From: JAHBVL01 sp963712055
GTDB lineage: Bacteria; Chloroflexota; Chloroflexia; Thermomicrobiales; UBA6265
Length of the DNA stretch: 64,000 nt
Direction of reading: 5' to 3'
NCBI GenBank assembly: GCA_963712055.1
Contig: CAVQGN010000001.1
Coordinates: 186,001 to 250,000 of the forward strand
This document shows positions 15,257 through 24,187 of the stretch, piece by piece. Position 1 is the first letter of the stretch; each line of letters starts with the position of its first letter. The notes under the pieces are model-generated. The model saw only the letters and a list, made by a program, of their open reading frames with translations. It searched no databases and was not told where the DNA came from. The translations under genes were made by a program, and so were the position numbers.

Positions 15257-17584
15257 ATGAAAACGATGACCCCGACTGACCCCAGCCTCTCCCAAACGGG
15301 TACGCCGTCTGCTGCCAAGAGCCGCACACGACGTAGTGGCAGTTCAACCACGGCGCGGATCAATCCCGATCCCGTCGATCAGTCGAGCCGGATAGAAACC
15401 ATTCGCAATCGCATTCCCACCTGGGCGATCGCCAGGGCGGAAACTGAGCGTCGTCGGCGTCGGATCGTCGCCGCGATCATGATCCTTCTCGGCGTACTCC
15501 TGACCTGGTTCCTGATCGATGGTCGCTATACCGAACCAGTTTCTGGCTGGGTGGCCGACCAACTCGATGCCTTCCTCGGCAGCGCAGCCTTCCTCCTGCC
15601 CCTCCTGTTGATCGTCGGCGGTGTCGGGATCTTCATGAGACGGCGAAATGCCTATCCCAAACCGACCCAGATCATCGGTGCATTCCTGTTCACGGCGACT
15701 GTTGCCGGGCTTCTCCAACTCTCCGGATCTGCTGACGAAAACGCTGGCGGTTTCATCGGTTCGACCACGATCGATATCCTGGCTCACTATCTCAATGAAC
15801 TTCCTGCGGCATTGATGCTGCTGGCAATCGGGGCACTGTCGGTTTTCCTGACAGCGCACAAATCACCGTGGGGACTGTATGGAGAGATCCGCGGCACGTC
15901 GGATATCCCTTCCACCAACCCGATGCCTCAAACTCACCCTGCCAGCGCACCCCGGAGCTCGCCTCGCCATGTTGCGGTCGCTGACTCGCTGGTGGCAGAA
16001 TCCACCGCCACTCCAAAAACCCCCCGCAAGCGGACGGCGGAAACACGCGCCACGCCCAAAACGGCTGAGCCCAAACCTGTTTCTCCCCCTGTCATCAATA
16101 TCCCGCAAACCGAAACCGTCAAACCGATCCAGAACACGCTCTATGGCGCCGGTGCAGCGCTGCCGGACACGAATCTTCCGTTGCCAGATATGGCGAAACT
16201 GAAGCGCTATCAGGAGATCGCGCCGGACGAAGCCGCACTCGAGGTCAAAGCCCGGCTGATCGAGGAAACGTTGGCCAGTTTCAAGGTCGATGCATCGGTC
16301 CGCGAGATCAATCCCGGTCCCACGATCACGCAGTTCACACTCGAACCTGGAGCCGGGGTCAAGGTTCGCCGCATCACCGAGCTCCTCAATGATCTTGCGC
16401 TCGCTCTGGCTGCACCCAGTGTGCGGATCGAGGCCCCCGTTCCGGGAATGGCTCGCGTCGGGATCGAGATTCCCAATGAAGAGGTTGCCACCGTCGGTTT
16501 GCGGGAAACGCTTGAATCGGGTTCGTTCATGCGATCAAAAGCCCATCTCCCGATTCCGCTCGGACGCGATGTCAATGGTCGCTATGTCGTCTACGATCTC
16601 GCCAAGATGCCCCACTTGCTGATTGCCGGTGCTACCGGAGCCGGAAAGAGCGTGTGCATCAACTGCATCATCTCGACCTTCTTGATGACGCGCACACCAG
16701 ACGAACTCCGCTTGGTCATGATCGACCCGAAAATGGTCGAGCTGACCGGCTACAACGGCGTGCCCCATCTGCAATGTCCGGTCATCACCGAAATGGACAA
16801 AGTCGTTGGGGCATTGCGTCTCGTCGTCCAGGAAATGCAACGTCGCTACGATGTCTTCAGCAAAGCCGGGGTTAGGAATCTCGACGGCTACCGGATGAAA
16901 ATCGAGGACGAGCCGAATGCCGAAAAGATCCCTTACCTGGTCGTGATCGTCGACGAACTTGCCGACTTGATGCTCATGGCGCCAGCCGAAGTCGAACCAC
17001 TATTGCAGCGCATCGCCCAGATGGGACGTGCGTCCGGTATTCACTTGATCCTGGCGACCCAGCGGCCGTCAGTCGACGTGATCACCGGCGTGATCAAAGC
17101 CAACGTTCCGACCCGGATAGCATTTGCCGTTTCATCACTGACTGATAGTCGGGTCATTCTTGATCTTCCAGGAGCCGAGCGTTTGCTTGGTCGTGGCGAC
17201 ATGTTGTTTCTCCCGCCTGATGCCGCCAAACCGGCGCGAATTCAGGGAGCGTTTGTCGATGACAAAGATCTGCAGTATGTCGTCAAGCACTGGCACTCGG
17301 TAGCGCCGATCCCGGTCTATCCGAAGGAATGGATCGACTTGCCGTCCGTTTCTGCCAATGACGACTCGGGTGGTATGGTTGGCTATGAAGACGACGATCC
17401 CTTGATGGAGCGCGCCCTCGAAGTAGTCCGTAGTCAGGGAACGGCGTCTGCCTCGATGCTGCAACGTCGTCTCCGCATCGGGTACAACCGGGCAGCCCGC
17501 TTGATCGAGCGGATGGAAGACGAGGGAATCATCGGGCCCGCTGACGGTGTTCGCGGACGACCGATTCTCCTGGACGACGACTAG
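15257..17584 (+). CDS. ftsK: DNA translocase FtsK/SpoIIIE
   Basis: A membrane-anchored DNA pump that moves chromosomes at the division septum. The 775-residue protein has a basic N-terminus, about four membrane segments between residues 70 and 205, a linker rich in Pro/Thr/Ala (210-290), and the RecA-like motor: Walker A GATGAGKSVCIN, Walker B YLVVIVDELADLMLM, and ATQRPSVDVITG. The C-terminal winged-helix gamma domain (SMLQRRLRIGYNRAARLIE) recognises KOPS-type sites in known enzymes. The linker is short compared with E. coli FtsK, as in most Gram-positive-type homologues. The start is ATG 15257; ATG 15266 is an alternative. Confidence 0.95.
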   Translation: MKTMTPTDPSLSQTGTPSAAKSRTRRSGSSTTARINPDPVDQSSRIETIRNRIPTWAIARAETERRRRRIVAAIMILLGVLLTWFLIDGRYTEPVSGWVADQLDAFLGSAAFLLPLLLIVGGVGIFMRRRNAYPKPTQIIGAFLFTATVAGLLQLSGSADENAGGFIGSTTIDILAHYLNELPAALMLLAIGALSVFLTAHKSPWGLYGEIRGTSDIPSTNPMPQTHPASAPRSSPRHVAVADSLVAESTATPKTPRKRTAETRATPKTAEPKPVSPPVINIPQTETVKPIQNTLYGAGAALPDTNLPLPDMAKLKRYQEIAPDEAALEVKARLIEETLASFKVDASVREINPGPTITQFTLEPGAGVKVRRITELLNDLALALAAPSVRIEAPVPGMARVGIEIPNEEVATVGLRETLESGSFMRSKAHLPIPLGRDVNGRYVVYDLAKMPHLLIAGATGAGKSVCINCIISTFLMTRTPDELRLVMIDPKMVELTGYNGVPHLQCPVITEMDKVVGALRLVVQEMQRRYDVFSKAGVRNLDGYRMKIEDEPNAEKIPYLVVIVDELADLMLMAPAEVEPLLQRIAQMGRASGIHLILATQRPSVDVITGVIKANVPTRIAFAVSSLTDSRVILDLPGAERLLGRGDMLFLPPDAAKPARIQGAFVDDKDLQYVVKHWHSVAPIPVYPKEWIDLPSVSANDDSGGMVGYEDDDPLMERALEVVRSQGTASASMLQRRLRIGYNRAARLIERMEDEGIIGPADGVRGRPILLDDD

Positions 17585-17610
17585 CGACAGTCAACCTCGC
17601 CGTTCCCCGG

Positions 17611-17619
17611 TGCTACACT
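17611..17619 (+). promoter_or_regulatory. extended -10 element upstream of recR
   Basis: TGCTACACT, a TGn-extended -10 box in the 79-bp gap between ftsK and recR; predicted start near 17626. No clear -35. The identical nine bases occur upstream of dnaB on the minus strand (59072-59080). Confidence 0.4.
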
Positions 17620-17663
17620 CCCGCGAAGACCCCTGGGGTTCAGTCGCGAAAGGTTGAAAGCAC

Positions 17664-18272
17664 GTGAGTTCGTCCTCCCAGGTGACCGCCAAGCCGGTCG
17701 CCCGCTTGATCGAGGAACTGTCCAAGCTCCCTGGCGTAGGTCCCAAGTCCGCGTCCCGTCTCGCCTATCACATCCTGCGTGGATCCCGTGAAAACGCGAC
17801 CGCGCTCGCCGAAGCGATTCTGGATGTCAAGGAGCGGGTCGTGCTCTGTTCGGTCTGTTTCAACACGACCGAGGAGAAGATCTGCGCAATTTGTTCCGAT
17901 CAGTTGCGAGAAAACGCGATCTGCGTGGTTGAGGAACCGCTCGATGTCGTCGCGCTCGATCGCACCGGCCAATACCGCGGTCGGTATCACGTTCTTCATG
18001 GTGCGATTTCGCCGATCGATGGGATTGGGCCGGATCGGTTGAAGATTCGTGAACTACTCGAACGTATCCGCAAGGAGAACCCAGAAGAGGTAATTCTAGC
18101 GACCAATCTCGACATTCCTGGAGAGGCAACTGCCACCTATCTGCATCGTCTACTCGTCCCAATGGGGATCAAAACGACCCGACCTGCGTCAGGCTTGCCA
18201 GCCGGCGGGGATCTTGAGTACGCCGATGAGATTACCCTCGGCAGAGCACTTGCTGGACGGCGGACGCTGTAG
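17664..18272 (+). CDS. recR: recombination protein RecR
   Basis: RecR forms a DNA clamp that, with RecO, loads RecA in gap repair; recO is present at 29671. The 202-residue protein contains the N-terminal helix-hairpin-helix (LPGVGPKSASRLAYHIL), a four-cysteine zinc finger (CSVCFNTTEEKICAIC) and a Toprim domain (ICVVEEPLDVVALDRTGQY ... VILATNLDIPGEATA). The start is GTG 17664 with an AAAGG upstream. The usual neighbours dnaX and ybaB are not here. The gene is complete and of normal length. Confidence 0.96.
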   Translation: MSSSSQVTAKPVARLIEELSKLPGVGPKSASRLAYHILRGSRENATALAEAILDVKERVVLCSVCFNTTEEKICAICSDQLRENAICVVEEPLDVVALDRTGQYRGRYHVLHGAISPIDGIGPDRLKIRELLERIRKENPEEVILATNLDIPGEATATYLHRLLVPMGIKTTRPASGLPAGGDLEYADEITLGRALAGRRTL

Positions 18273-18302
18273 CATTCTGGTCGGTCTGGTTAACGTCGTT
18301 CG

Positions 18303-18331
18303 TTGCTATTCCGAACCTATCCTTTTACACT
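18303..18331 (+). promoter_or_regulatory. sigma-70-type promoter of the GNAT-like gene
   Basis: TTGCTA (18303-18308), 17-bp spacer, TACACT (18326-18331). The predicted transcript start falls on or beside the ATG at 18339, so this transcript would be leaderless. Confidence 0.55.
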
Positions 18332-18338
18332 CAGGTCA

Positions 18339-19517
18339 ATGGTGAGTTCGCTTCGCGATTCCTACAACCCCTCAGAATCAGACCTCGAAAACGAGGCGAC
18401 TTTGCTTCGCGGCTCGTTTCCAGATGCGGATGTGTCGCCTCTCGCCCAGTTTCCAGCCGAAATTGATCAGCTTGAAGCGGACCGTGAGCTGCATCCGGTA
18501 TTGCAGGTTGCGCGTGCTGGGAGCCGCGATCTCCTAAGGCTGCGAAAATTCTCTGGCACCTTCCTCTTGCATCAACCCGATCTCGAGGTCTGTGGTTATC
18601 AAGTCCCTGGATTATGGGGCGCCATAGCCAGACGACTGCGTGCCGACGACGGCGCCCTGGTCATCGTCAAGGCAGGGAACCGCCCGATCGTTTTCGCTGA
18701 TTTTCGTCCTGAAATGCCAGATTTCCGCTGGAATGCAATCGCAGTTGGCATTGAACCCAACGTGCTCGACCCGGCCGAAACGCTACTGCGCGCAATCGAA
18801 GTGAGTGTGAGAGAAGCCGGAAATCATGGTGTTAAGCGGCTCTACACCCGGGTTCCTACCGACTCTCCAATTGCCAACGCGTTCATGCGCGCAGGTTTTC
18901 ATCCGTACGCGCAGGAAACCGTTTATGTGTCTGAGCGACCGTCGCAGCTTTCTCGGGGCATTCCTCTGCGGGCGCAGGATCGATCCGATACCTGGTCAAT
19001 CCATCAACTCTACAATCGTTCCGTTCCCCAGGCCGTTCTCCAAGCAGAGGCCTACACGAGCCATCGATGGGATCTTCCGGAAGGTCGGACTGCGACCGGA
19101 GCCGTTGTTCACGGTTCGCTGCTCGAGATGGACCATCAAGTCGACATTTACATGCGGACAATGTCTTCAGCTGACCGCCATCTGATCGACCTTCTCTACA
19201 GACCAGAATCGTTCAATCTGGTTGGTGAAGTGCTCGATTGGACGCTGCAAACGCTGCAGCGGCAGCGTTCGGCGAAACGCGTTTTCGTTCCCGTTCGATC
19301 ATATGCACAGGAGGTGGAGCATGAACTTCTCGCTCGCGGTTTCCGGCCCTGGAATCACCAGACGTTGATGTTGAAATACACGACCGTGCCGGTTCGCGCG
19401 GCCAGTGTGGAGGCGTTTGCATTCGAGCAGATCGAAGCGGTGGAACGATTGCCAAAGCGAATACCCGCATTTTTGGCGTTGCTCCGACGCAAGACCAGCA
19501 CTCGCGAGTCTGATTGA
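18339..19517 (+). CDS. GNAT-like acetyltransferase domain protein
   Basis: A 392-residue protein that looks like two GNAT-type folds in tandem. The first is the clearer: VKRLYTRVPTDSPIANAFMR followed by AGFHPYAQETVYV is the typical end of a GNAT domain (about residues 165-200). The second half (EHELLARGFRPWNHQTLMLKY, about residue 340) repeats this ending. The classical acetyl-CoA motif Q/RxxGxG/A is not evident in either, so activity is uncertain. The start is ATG 18339; the frame is open to TTG 18303 but that overlaps a good -35 box. It precedes the R3H ATPase gene by 12 bases, likely in one transcript. The substrate is unknown. Confidence 0.7.
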   Translation: MVSSLRDSYNPSESDLENEATLLRGSFPDADVSPLAQFPAEIDQLEADRELHPVLQVARAGSRDLLRLRKFSGTFLLHQPDLEVCGYQVPGLWGAIARRLRADDGALVIVKAGNRPIVFADFRPEMPDFRWNAIAVGIEPNVLDPAETLLRAIEVSVREAGNHGVKRLYTRVPTDSPIANAFMRAGFHPYAQETVYVSERPSQLSRGIPLRAQDRSDTWSIHQLYNRSVPQAVLQAEAYTSHRWDLPEGRTATGAVVHGSLLEMDHQVDIYMRTMSSADRHLIDLLYRPESFNLVGEVLDWTLQTLQRQRSAKRVFVPVRSYAQEVEHELLARGFRPWNHQTLMLKYTTVPVRAASVEAFAFEQIEAVERLPKRIPAFLALLRRKTSTRESD

Positions 19518-19529
19518 AAGGATTTCTGC

Positions 19530-21377
19530 TTGGAAGCTGTAGAACTAACTGACGCGATCAAAGGAATGCCGGGGGTTTGGCCGAAGCCAGCCGGTGATCG
19601 CGAAGAAGAAACAAACCAGGATTCAGTTCAGATGATTCAAGGGGAATACGCTACTACCGACAATCTCGAGGATCTCTTGCAGGTGTTGCCGATCCGGATC
19701 ACGGAGAGTGTCCGAGTGGCAGTTGCCGAGAACGACCGCGGTGGGTTGATCGAAATCGTGATGGATCTTGGTCGGCCGGCGGAAGCCCGTTTTACCGACG
19801 GCGAGCAAACGCTCGGTGCGGCAGAGGTTTCTCGCGAGGAACTTCAGTTCGTGGCACAGCGAATTGGGCAGTTTGGGGGAGACAACCGTGCTGGGATTGA
19901 GCGGACCCTCCACCGGATATCGGCAATTCGCAATCGATCGGGTGAGATCGTCGGACTGACCTGCCGGATTGGGCGGGCGGTTTTCGGAACGATTGCGATC
20001 ATCCAGGACCTCGTTGAATCAGGCGAGAGCATCCTTCTGGTGGGTCGCCCGGGTGTGGGCAAGACGACGCTCCTGCGCGAAGTAGCGCGCGTTCTCGCCG
20101 ACGATTTCGGTAAACGGGTCATCGTGGTGGATACGAGCAACGAAATCGCAGGAGACGGCGATATTCCCCATCCCGCCATCGGGCGTGCGCGCCGGATGCA
20201 AGTGCCAACCCCGGCAGAACAGCACGGCGTCATGATCGAAGCTGTTGAAAACCATATGCCGGAAGTCATCGTGATCGACGAAATCGGGACCGAACTTGAA
20301 GCCGCAGCAGCGCGGACGATCGCCGAACGCGGCGTGCAGCTTGTCGGCACTGCCCATGGCAATTCGCTCGATAACCTGATCATGAATCCGACTCTTTCTG
20401 ATTTGATTGGAGGTATCCAGTCGGTCACATTGTCCGATGAAGAAGCTCGCCGAAGGGGTACGCAGAAATCGATTCTCGAGCGGAAAGCGCCGCCAACCTT
20501 TGGCATCATGGTTGAGTTGCTTGGTCGAGATGAGGTTGCCGTCCATCATGATGTTGCTGCAACGGTCGATGCGATTCTGCGCGGAGCGGCCGCCTCACCA
20601 GAACACCGGGTGCGACATGAGGACGGAACGGTCGACATGGAAACTCGTCTCGACCCCCGCATCAGTAGTTCAGCGGGGGAATCGTGGGCGCGGCAGTTTG
20701 CTTCAGGCGGAGTGGCACGTCCAGAAGTCGAACGAGCACCGAAGCGTCGAGAACCCGAGCCAATAGTTGAAACATTCGAGCCTCAGCTCCTTTCCCAGCC
20801 GATCCAGTCCGCACCTACACCTCTGACGACACGACTGACCGAGGGCAAACCGCTGCGGATTTACCCGTTCGGAGTCAGTCGCAACCGGCTCGAGCAGTCG
20901 ATTCGCAGTCTGGGTATGGACGCCCATATCACGCGAGACCTGCGCGAATCTGACCTTGTCATGACGCTCAAAAACTACTACCGCACCAAACCGCAACCAG
21001 TCCGCGAGGCTGAACTGCGGGGTATTCCGGTTTATGTGCTGAAGTCGAACACGATTGCCCAGATGCAGAATGCGCTCGGCCCGCTGGCGCCGGTTGGTCG
21101 CGGAGTCGAAGAGGATGACGCGGTGCTCGGCAGTGGTGGCCCTGCTTCATCGAGGGCAGGCCAGCGTCCGCAGCAGACGTTGTCAGTTGCCCTCGAGGAA
21201 GCCGAAGACGCGATAGGCGCGGTTATGCGCGGCTCGCAGTCCATTGCCTTGCGACCACAGGTTAAGCACGTTCGCCGCCTTCAGCACGAGCTCGCTGAAC
21301 GCTACAACGTCGGATCGCGCAGTCGCGGTCGGGAACCTCATCGCCGGGTCGAAATCTTTCGCGAGACCGTGTTCTAG
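19530..21377 (+). CDS. R3H-domain AAA-type ATPase (Ycf45/SpoIIIAA-like)
   Basis: A 615-residue ATPase of the Ycf45/SpoIIIAA-related group found in cyanobacteria and Chloroflexota. Walker A GRPGVGKTTLLREVARVL (about residue 170) and Walker B EVIVIDEIGTELEA (about 250) are intact. A middle segment with many Pro/Glu joins to a conserved C-terminal region (LRIYPFGVSRNRLEQSIRSL) and an R3H single-strand nucleic-acid-binding domain (LRPQVKHVRRLQHELAERYN). Function is not established; a role with DNA or RNA is inferred from R3H. The start is TTG 19530, supported by AAAGGA seven bases upstream. tmk starts directly after the stop codon, so the two are co-transcribed. Confidence 0.85.
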   Translation: MEAVELTDAIKGMPGVWPKPAGDREEETNQDSVQMIQGEYATTDNLEDLLQVLPIRITESVRVAVAENDRGGLIEIVMDLGRPAEARFTDGEQTLGAAEVSREELQFVAQRIGQFGGDNRAGIERTLHRISAIRNRSGEIVGLTCRIGRAVFGTIAIIQDLVESGESILLVGRPGVGKTTLLREVARVLADDFGKRVIVVDTSNEIAGDGDIPHPAIGRARRMQVPTPAEQHGVMIEAVENHMPEVIVIDEIGTELEAAAARTIAERGVQLVGTAHGNSLDNLIMNPTLSDLIGGIQSVTLSDEEARRRGTQKSILERKAPPTFGIMVELLGRDEVAVHHDVAATVDAILRGAAASPEHRVRHEDGTVDMETRLDPRISSSAGESWARQFASGGVARPEVERAPKRREPEPIVETFEPQLLSQPIQSAPTPLTTRLTEGKPLRIYPFGVSRNRLEQSIRSLGMDAHITRDLRESDLVMTLKNYYRTKPQPVREAELRGIPVYVLKSNTIAQMQNALGPLAPVGRGVEEDDAVLGSGGPASSRAGQRPQQTLSVALEEAEDAIGAVMRGSQSIALRPQVKHVRRLQHELAERYNVGSRSRGREPHRRVEIFRETVF

Positions 21378-22031
21378 ATGGAACGAGGATGGTTCATCGT
21401 TTTCGAGGGAACAGAAGGAACGGGTAAGTCAACCCAGGTTAAGCTCCTGGTCGATCGGTTGCGATCGCTTGGAATGCCGGTGGTGACCACTCGAGAACCG
21501 GGTGGCACGGCAATTGGCGAACGAATCCGCGAATTGATTCTTTCCGAGGATTCCGATGCGATCGATCCGCGCACCGAGGCACTTTTGCACACCGCAGCCC
21601 GTGCCCAGCATGTGGCCGATGTCATCAGACCCGCGCTCGAAAGAGGTGAAGTGGTGATCTCCGACCGATTTGCTGATTCAACCCTGGCCTATCAGGGTGG
21701 TGGACAGGGTTTGCCTATCGACAGTCTTCTTGCGCTGCAGCGGTTCGCTACCCATCGGGTTGAACCGGACATTCGAGTCTTTCTCGATTTGCCAGTGGAA
21801 ATAGCACTCGAGCGTCGCCATGCTGAACCTGAGACGACGAACCGGATCGATCGCGAATCAATCGAGTTTCATCGCCGGGTGGAGTCAGCATTCAGGCAGC
21901 GAATCGCTAGCGAACCTGATCTCTGGGTGATTGTCGACGGCACTCGCACACCGGAGGAAGTCGCCGAATCGATCTGGACTGCACTTCAGAGTAGGATTCC
22001 TGCGGAGCTCAAGTCGGCTGAGCCGATCTAG
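21378..22031 (+). CDS. tmk: thymidylate kinase
   Basis: Phosphorylates dTMP to dTDP for DNA synthesis. The 217-residue protein has the P-loop GTEGTGKST, the substrate-binding TREPGGT, and the DR motif in VVISDRFADSTLAYQG. The lid region (RNRI-like ETTNRIDRESIEFH) is present. The ATG follows the R3H ATPase stop codon with no gap, indicating translational coupling. A DarA-like gene follows 15 bases downstream, the same tmk-darA order as in Bacillus. Confidence 0.95.
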   Translation: MERGWFIVFEGTEGTGKSTQVKLLVDRLRSLGMPVVTTREPGGTAIGERIRELILSEDSDAIDPRTEALLHTAARAQHVADVIRPALERGEVVISDRFADSTLAYQGGGQGLPIDSLLALQRFATHRVEPDIRVFLDLPVEIALERRHAEPETTNRIDRESIEFHRRVESAFRQRIASEPDLWVIVDGTRTPEEVAESIWTALQSRIPAELKSAEPI

Positions 22032-22046
22032 TGGAGGTCGACAAGC

Positions 22047-22379
22047 GTGCGTCTGGCGATGCTGAAGATCAACCACGGTGTTGCTGACACGCTGGTGGCG
22101 GAACTCCACCAGCACGGTTATCTGGTCGACGTCATTAGCGAGTCAGGGCTTTTCGATCATCACGCTGACACGGCCGCTCTCGTTCCTCTCCCAAACGAAT
22201 CGATCCCGGAGTTTCTGCGCTTAACTGCTCGCTATGGAAGTGCCGTTGTCTCAATGGCAAACTCATTAATGCCTCCCGTCGATCCGGGCGAGTATCATAG
22301 TGCGGATCCTGTTCCAGCAGTGGAGGGGGGAGTCAGTGTGTACTTGTTCCGGATCAGCAGATACGAGCGGATTCGGTAA
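22047..22379 (+). CDS. DarA/YaaQ-family PII-like protein
   Basis: A 110-residue protein of the DUF970 (DarA/PstA/YaaQ) family, PII-like trimers that bind cyclic di-AMP. Support: length, start MRLAMLKINHGVADTLVAEL, the ending EGGVSVYLFRISRYERI that aligns with GGATVFVLPVEEF in Bacillus, and location directly after tmk as in Bacillus. The loop that reads TTGGFLxxGNTT in characterised c-di-AMP binders reads ISESGLFDHHADTAA here, so the ligand may differ. GTG 22047 follows GGAGG with eight bases spacing. CdaA, the c-di-AMP synthase, is encoded at 55272. The family call is good, the ligand is open. Confidence 0.72.
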   Translation: MRLAMLKINHGVADTLVAELHQHGYLVDVISESGLFDHHADTAALVPLPNESIPEFLRLTARYGSAVVSMANSLMPPVDPGEYHSADPVPAVEGGVSVYLFRISRYERIR

Positions 22380-22420
22380 CAGCCCACATTGGACGTCATT
22401 TTCGCAGTGGAGCTACGACC

Positions 22421-23263
22421 TTGGAAGAAGTTGCTGCCCGTGGTGTACAGATATTTCTGGCCCTCACTCTGGCATATCTGTTAGCCCTTTGGTTCGCGCT
22501 GGCCGTCTGGGCGTATAGGGACATCGGCAATCGGAGCCAAAATGCCATAACGCAAATCTTCTCGACGCTGCTGGTCGTGCTCTTCTCGGTCCCTGGTGCG
22601 CTTCTGTACCTCCTGCTTCGCCCTAAGGCAACGCTGGATGAGGTCTATCAGCGTTCGCTTGAGGAGGAGTATCTGATTCAGGATCTGCAGGAGTTTCCAG
22701 CCTGTCACAGTTGCCAGCGCCCGGTCGAGGAGGATTTCGTAATCTGCCCTCATTGCCAAGCCGCCCTAAAGGAACCGTGCCCCTCTTGCGAACGATTGAT
22801 TCAGATTGGCTGGACGACATGCCCGTATTGTGGACAACTCAAGACCGAACGGCTTGCCGCGATCAGTGAGCGGGCACCGGTGGTCCAAGACCGCTACCTC
22901 GAGCGCGGATCTGGTTCCTTTCGAACAATCGGCTCCGGGAGTGTTCGGGAAGTCGCCGGTCCGCCTCAACCCGATATGATTGCGTCATCTCCCGATCCCG
23001 GCGCTATCGAAGCGGGAAGCCAAGAGGGCGAACCGGACGGACCTCCAGTGAGCGACGTCGAACCCATTCGATTGTTTGATCGCCGAAAGACCAGGATGCG
23101 CAAGGAAGCGGCCACCGAGACCGCTTCAGAGCCAAGTCCGTCATCCTTGAACGCAGCCGATCTCGTTGAATCCGATCTGTCCATTGAAGGCGCTAAGCTG
23201 CCTGCCGAGGTCATCCAGACCGAGGAATCCGAGCCGCCGATTAGTCAGGCCACGCAGCCGTAG
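22421..23263 (+). CDS. membrane-anchored double zinc-ribbon protein
   Basis: A 280-residue protein with two N-terminal membrane segments (about residues 8-30 and 43-66, including FSVPGALLYLLLRP) followed by two zinc ribbons: CHSCQRPVEEDFVICPHC and CPSCERLIQIGWTTCPYC (about residues 95-138). The remaining half is Pro/Ser/Glu-rich and low in complexity. The ribbons would face the cytoplasm if the N-terminus does. Function is unknown; such ribbons bind nucleic acid or partner proteins. Start TTG 22421 has GGAG eight bases upstream. It follows the DarA-like gene and converges on nadK. Confidence 0.78.
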   Translation: MEEVAARGVQIFLALTLAYLLALWFALAVWAYRDIGNRSQNAITQIFSTLLVVLFSVPGALLYLLLRPKATLDEVYQRSLEEEYLIQDLQEFPACHSCQRPVEEDFVICPHCQAALKEPCPSCERLIQIGWTTCPYCGQLKTERLAAISERAPVVQDRYLERGSGSFRTIGSGSVREVAGPPQPDMIASSPDPGAIEAGSQEGEPDGPPVSDVEPIRLFDRRKTRMRKEAATETASEPSPSSLNAADLVESDLSIEGAKLPAEVIQTEESEPPISQATQP

Positions 23264-23278
23264 CGGTCTTCTACCAGA

Positions 23279-24178
23279 TCAGTCGGTTGTGATCTGTCCG
23301 GGGCGTGGACGCTGATTGCGAGTTGGCAACGCATCTGGCCGGATTCGGAAATTGAACTTAGTCCGAAACGCTTCGTAGAAGTCGATATTGCTTACTGATA
23401 TCAGCCGACACATGTGAACGCCCCGCTTGATGCTGACAACGTCATCGGGAGCCAGTTCAGACGTGATCCGACCGTCGAGGATCAACGAGGCGTCATGTCG
23501 GGACGTGAAGAACATGTCGATCTGGGCTGACTCCTCGACGACCAGTGGCGTTCGAATCGGTGAATGGCAGGAGATTGGCACGAGCGCGAAACCCTGCACA
23601 CCAACCGTCAGAATAGGACCACCAGCGGCCATGCAATAGGCGGTGCTTCCTCTCGAGGTCGACGCAATCATCCCGTCGCCGGGATAGGTATTCACGTAGA
23701 AGCCGTTGACGTAGAGCTCGATATCAATCATCCGCACTCCGCTGCGGATCACAACATCGTTGATGGCCCAACCTTGGTCCACCGATCCACGGTCGGTTTC
23801 GAGCGTGGCTTCGAGCGTTGAGCTCTCCTGGATCGTGTAGTCACCTGCCAGCAGGGAGTCGATCGCTTTCTGCCAATCGTCTCGTTCAACATGGGCCAGA
23901 AACCCGACTTTGCCAAAGTTGATGCCGAGCAGAGGAACGTCGGGATACGACTTGGCCGACCGCATCATGAGTCCATCGCCACCCAGCACAATGATGGCGT
24001 CGACGGTTTCGCTCGCCGCCGGTGGCAATGCCGATTCGGGAATCACCGTGATTCCCTGCTCAACGAGATAGCGCTCGATGTCGACCGCCAGGAGTTGCGC
24101 TTCGGGTTTGCTGTAGGCCGCGACGATGCCAATCGTCGAGGGTGGGTGTGATTGATTGCCGGTCTCGCTGCTGCTCAT
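23279..24178 (-). CDS. nadK: NAD kinase
   Basis: Phosphorylates NAD+ to NADP+. The 299-residue protein carries the GGDG motif (IIVLGGDGLMMRSAK), the NE/D-like substrate loop (GWAINDVVIRSG) and the conserved TPTGSTAY-like stretch, here ASTSRGSTAYCMAAGGPIL. It starts nine bases behind the Nudix/winged-helix gene on the same strand, so the two form an operon, which suggests the regulator senses NAD-derived metabolites. Length and motifs are normal. ATG 24178 is the only reasonable start. Confidence 0.94.
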   Translation of the reverse strand: MSSSETGNQSHPPSTIGIVAAYSKPEAQLLAVDIERYLVEQGITVIPESALPPAASETVDAIIVLGGDGLMMRSAKSYPDVPLLGINFGKVGFLAHVERDDWQKAIDSLLAGDYTIQESSTLEATLETDRGSVDQGWAINDVVIRSGVRMIDIELYVNGFYVNTYPGDGMIASTSRGSTAYCMAAGGPILTVGVQGFALVPISCHSPIRTPLVVEESAQIDMFFTSRHDASLILDGRITSELAPDDVVSIKRGVHMCRLISVSNIDFYEAFRTKFNFRIRPDALPTRNQRPRPGQITTD

Positions 24179-24187
24179 CGACGTTAA

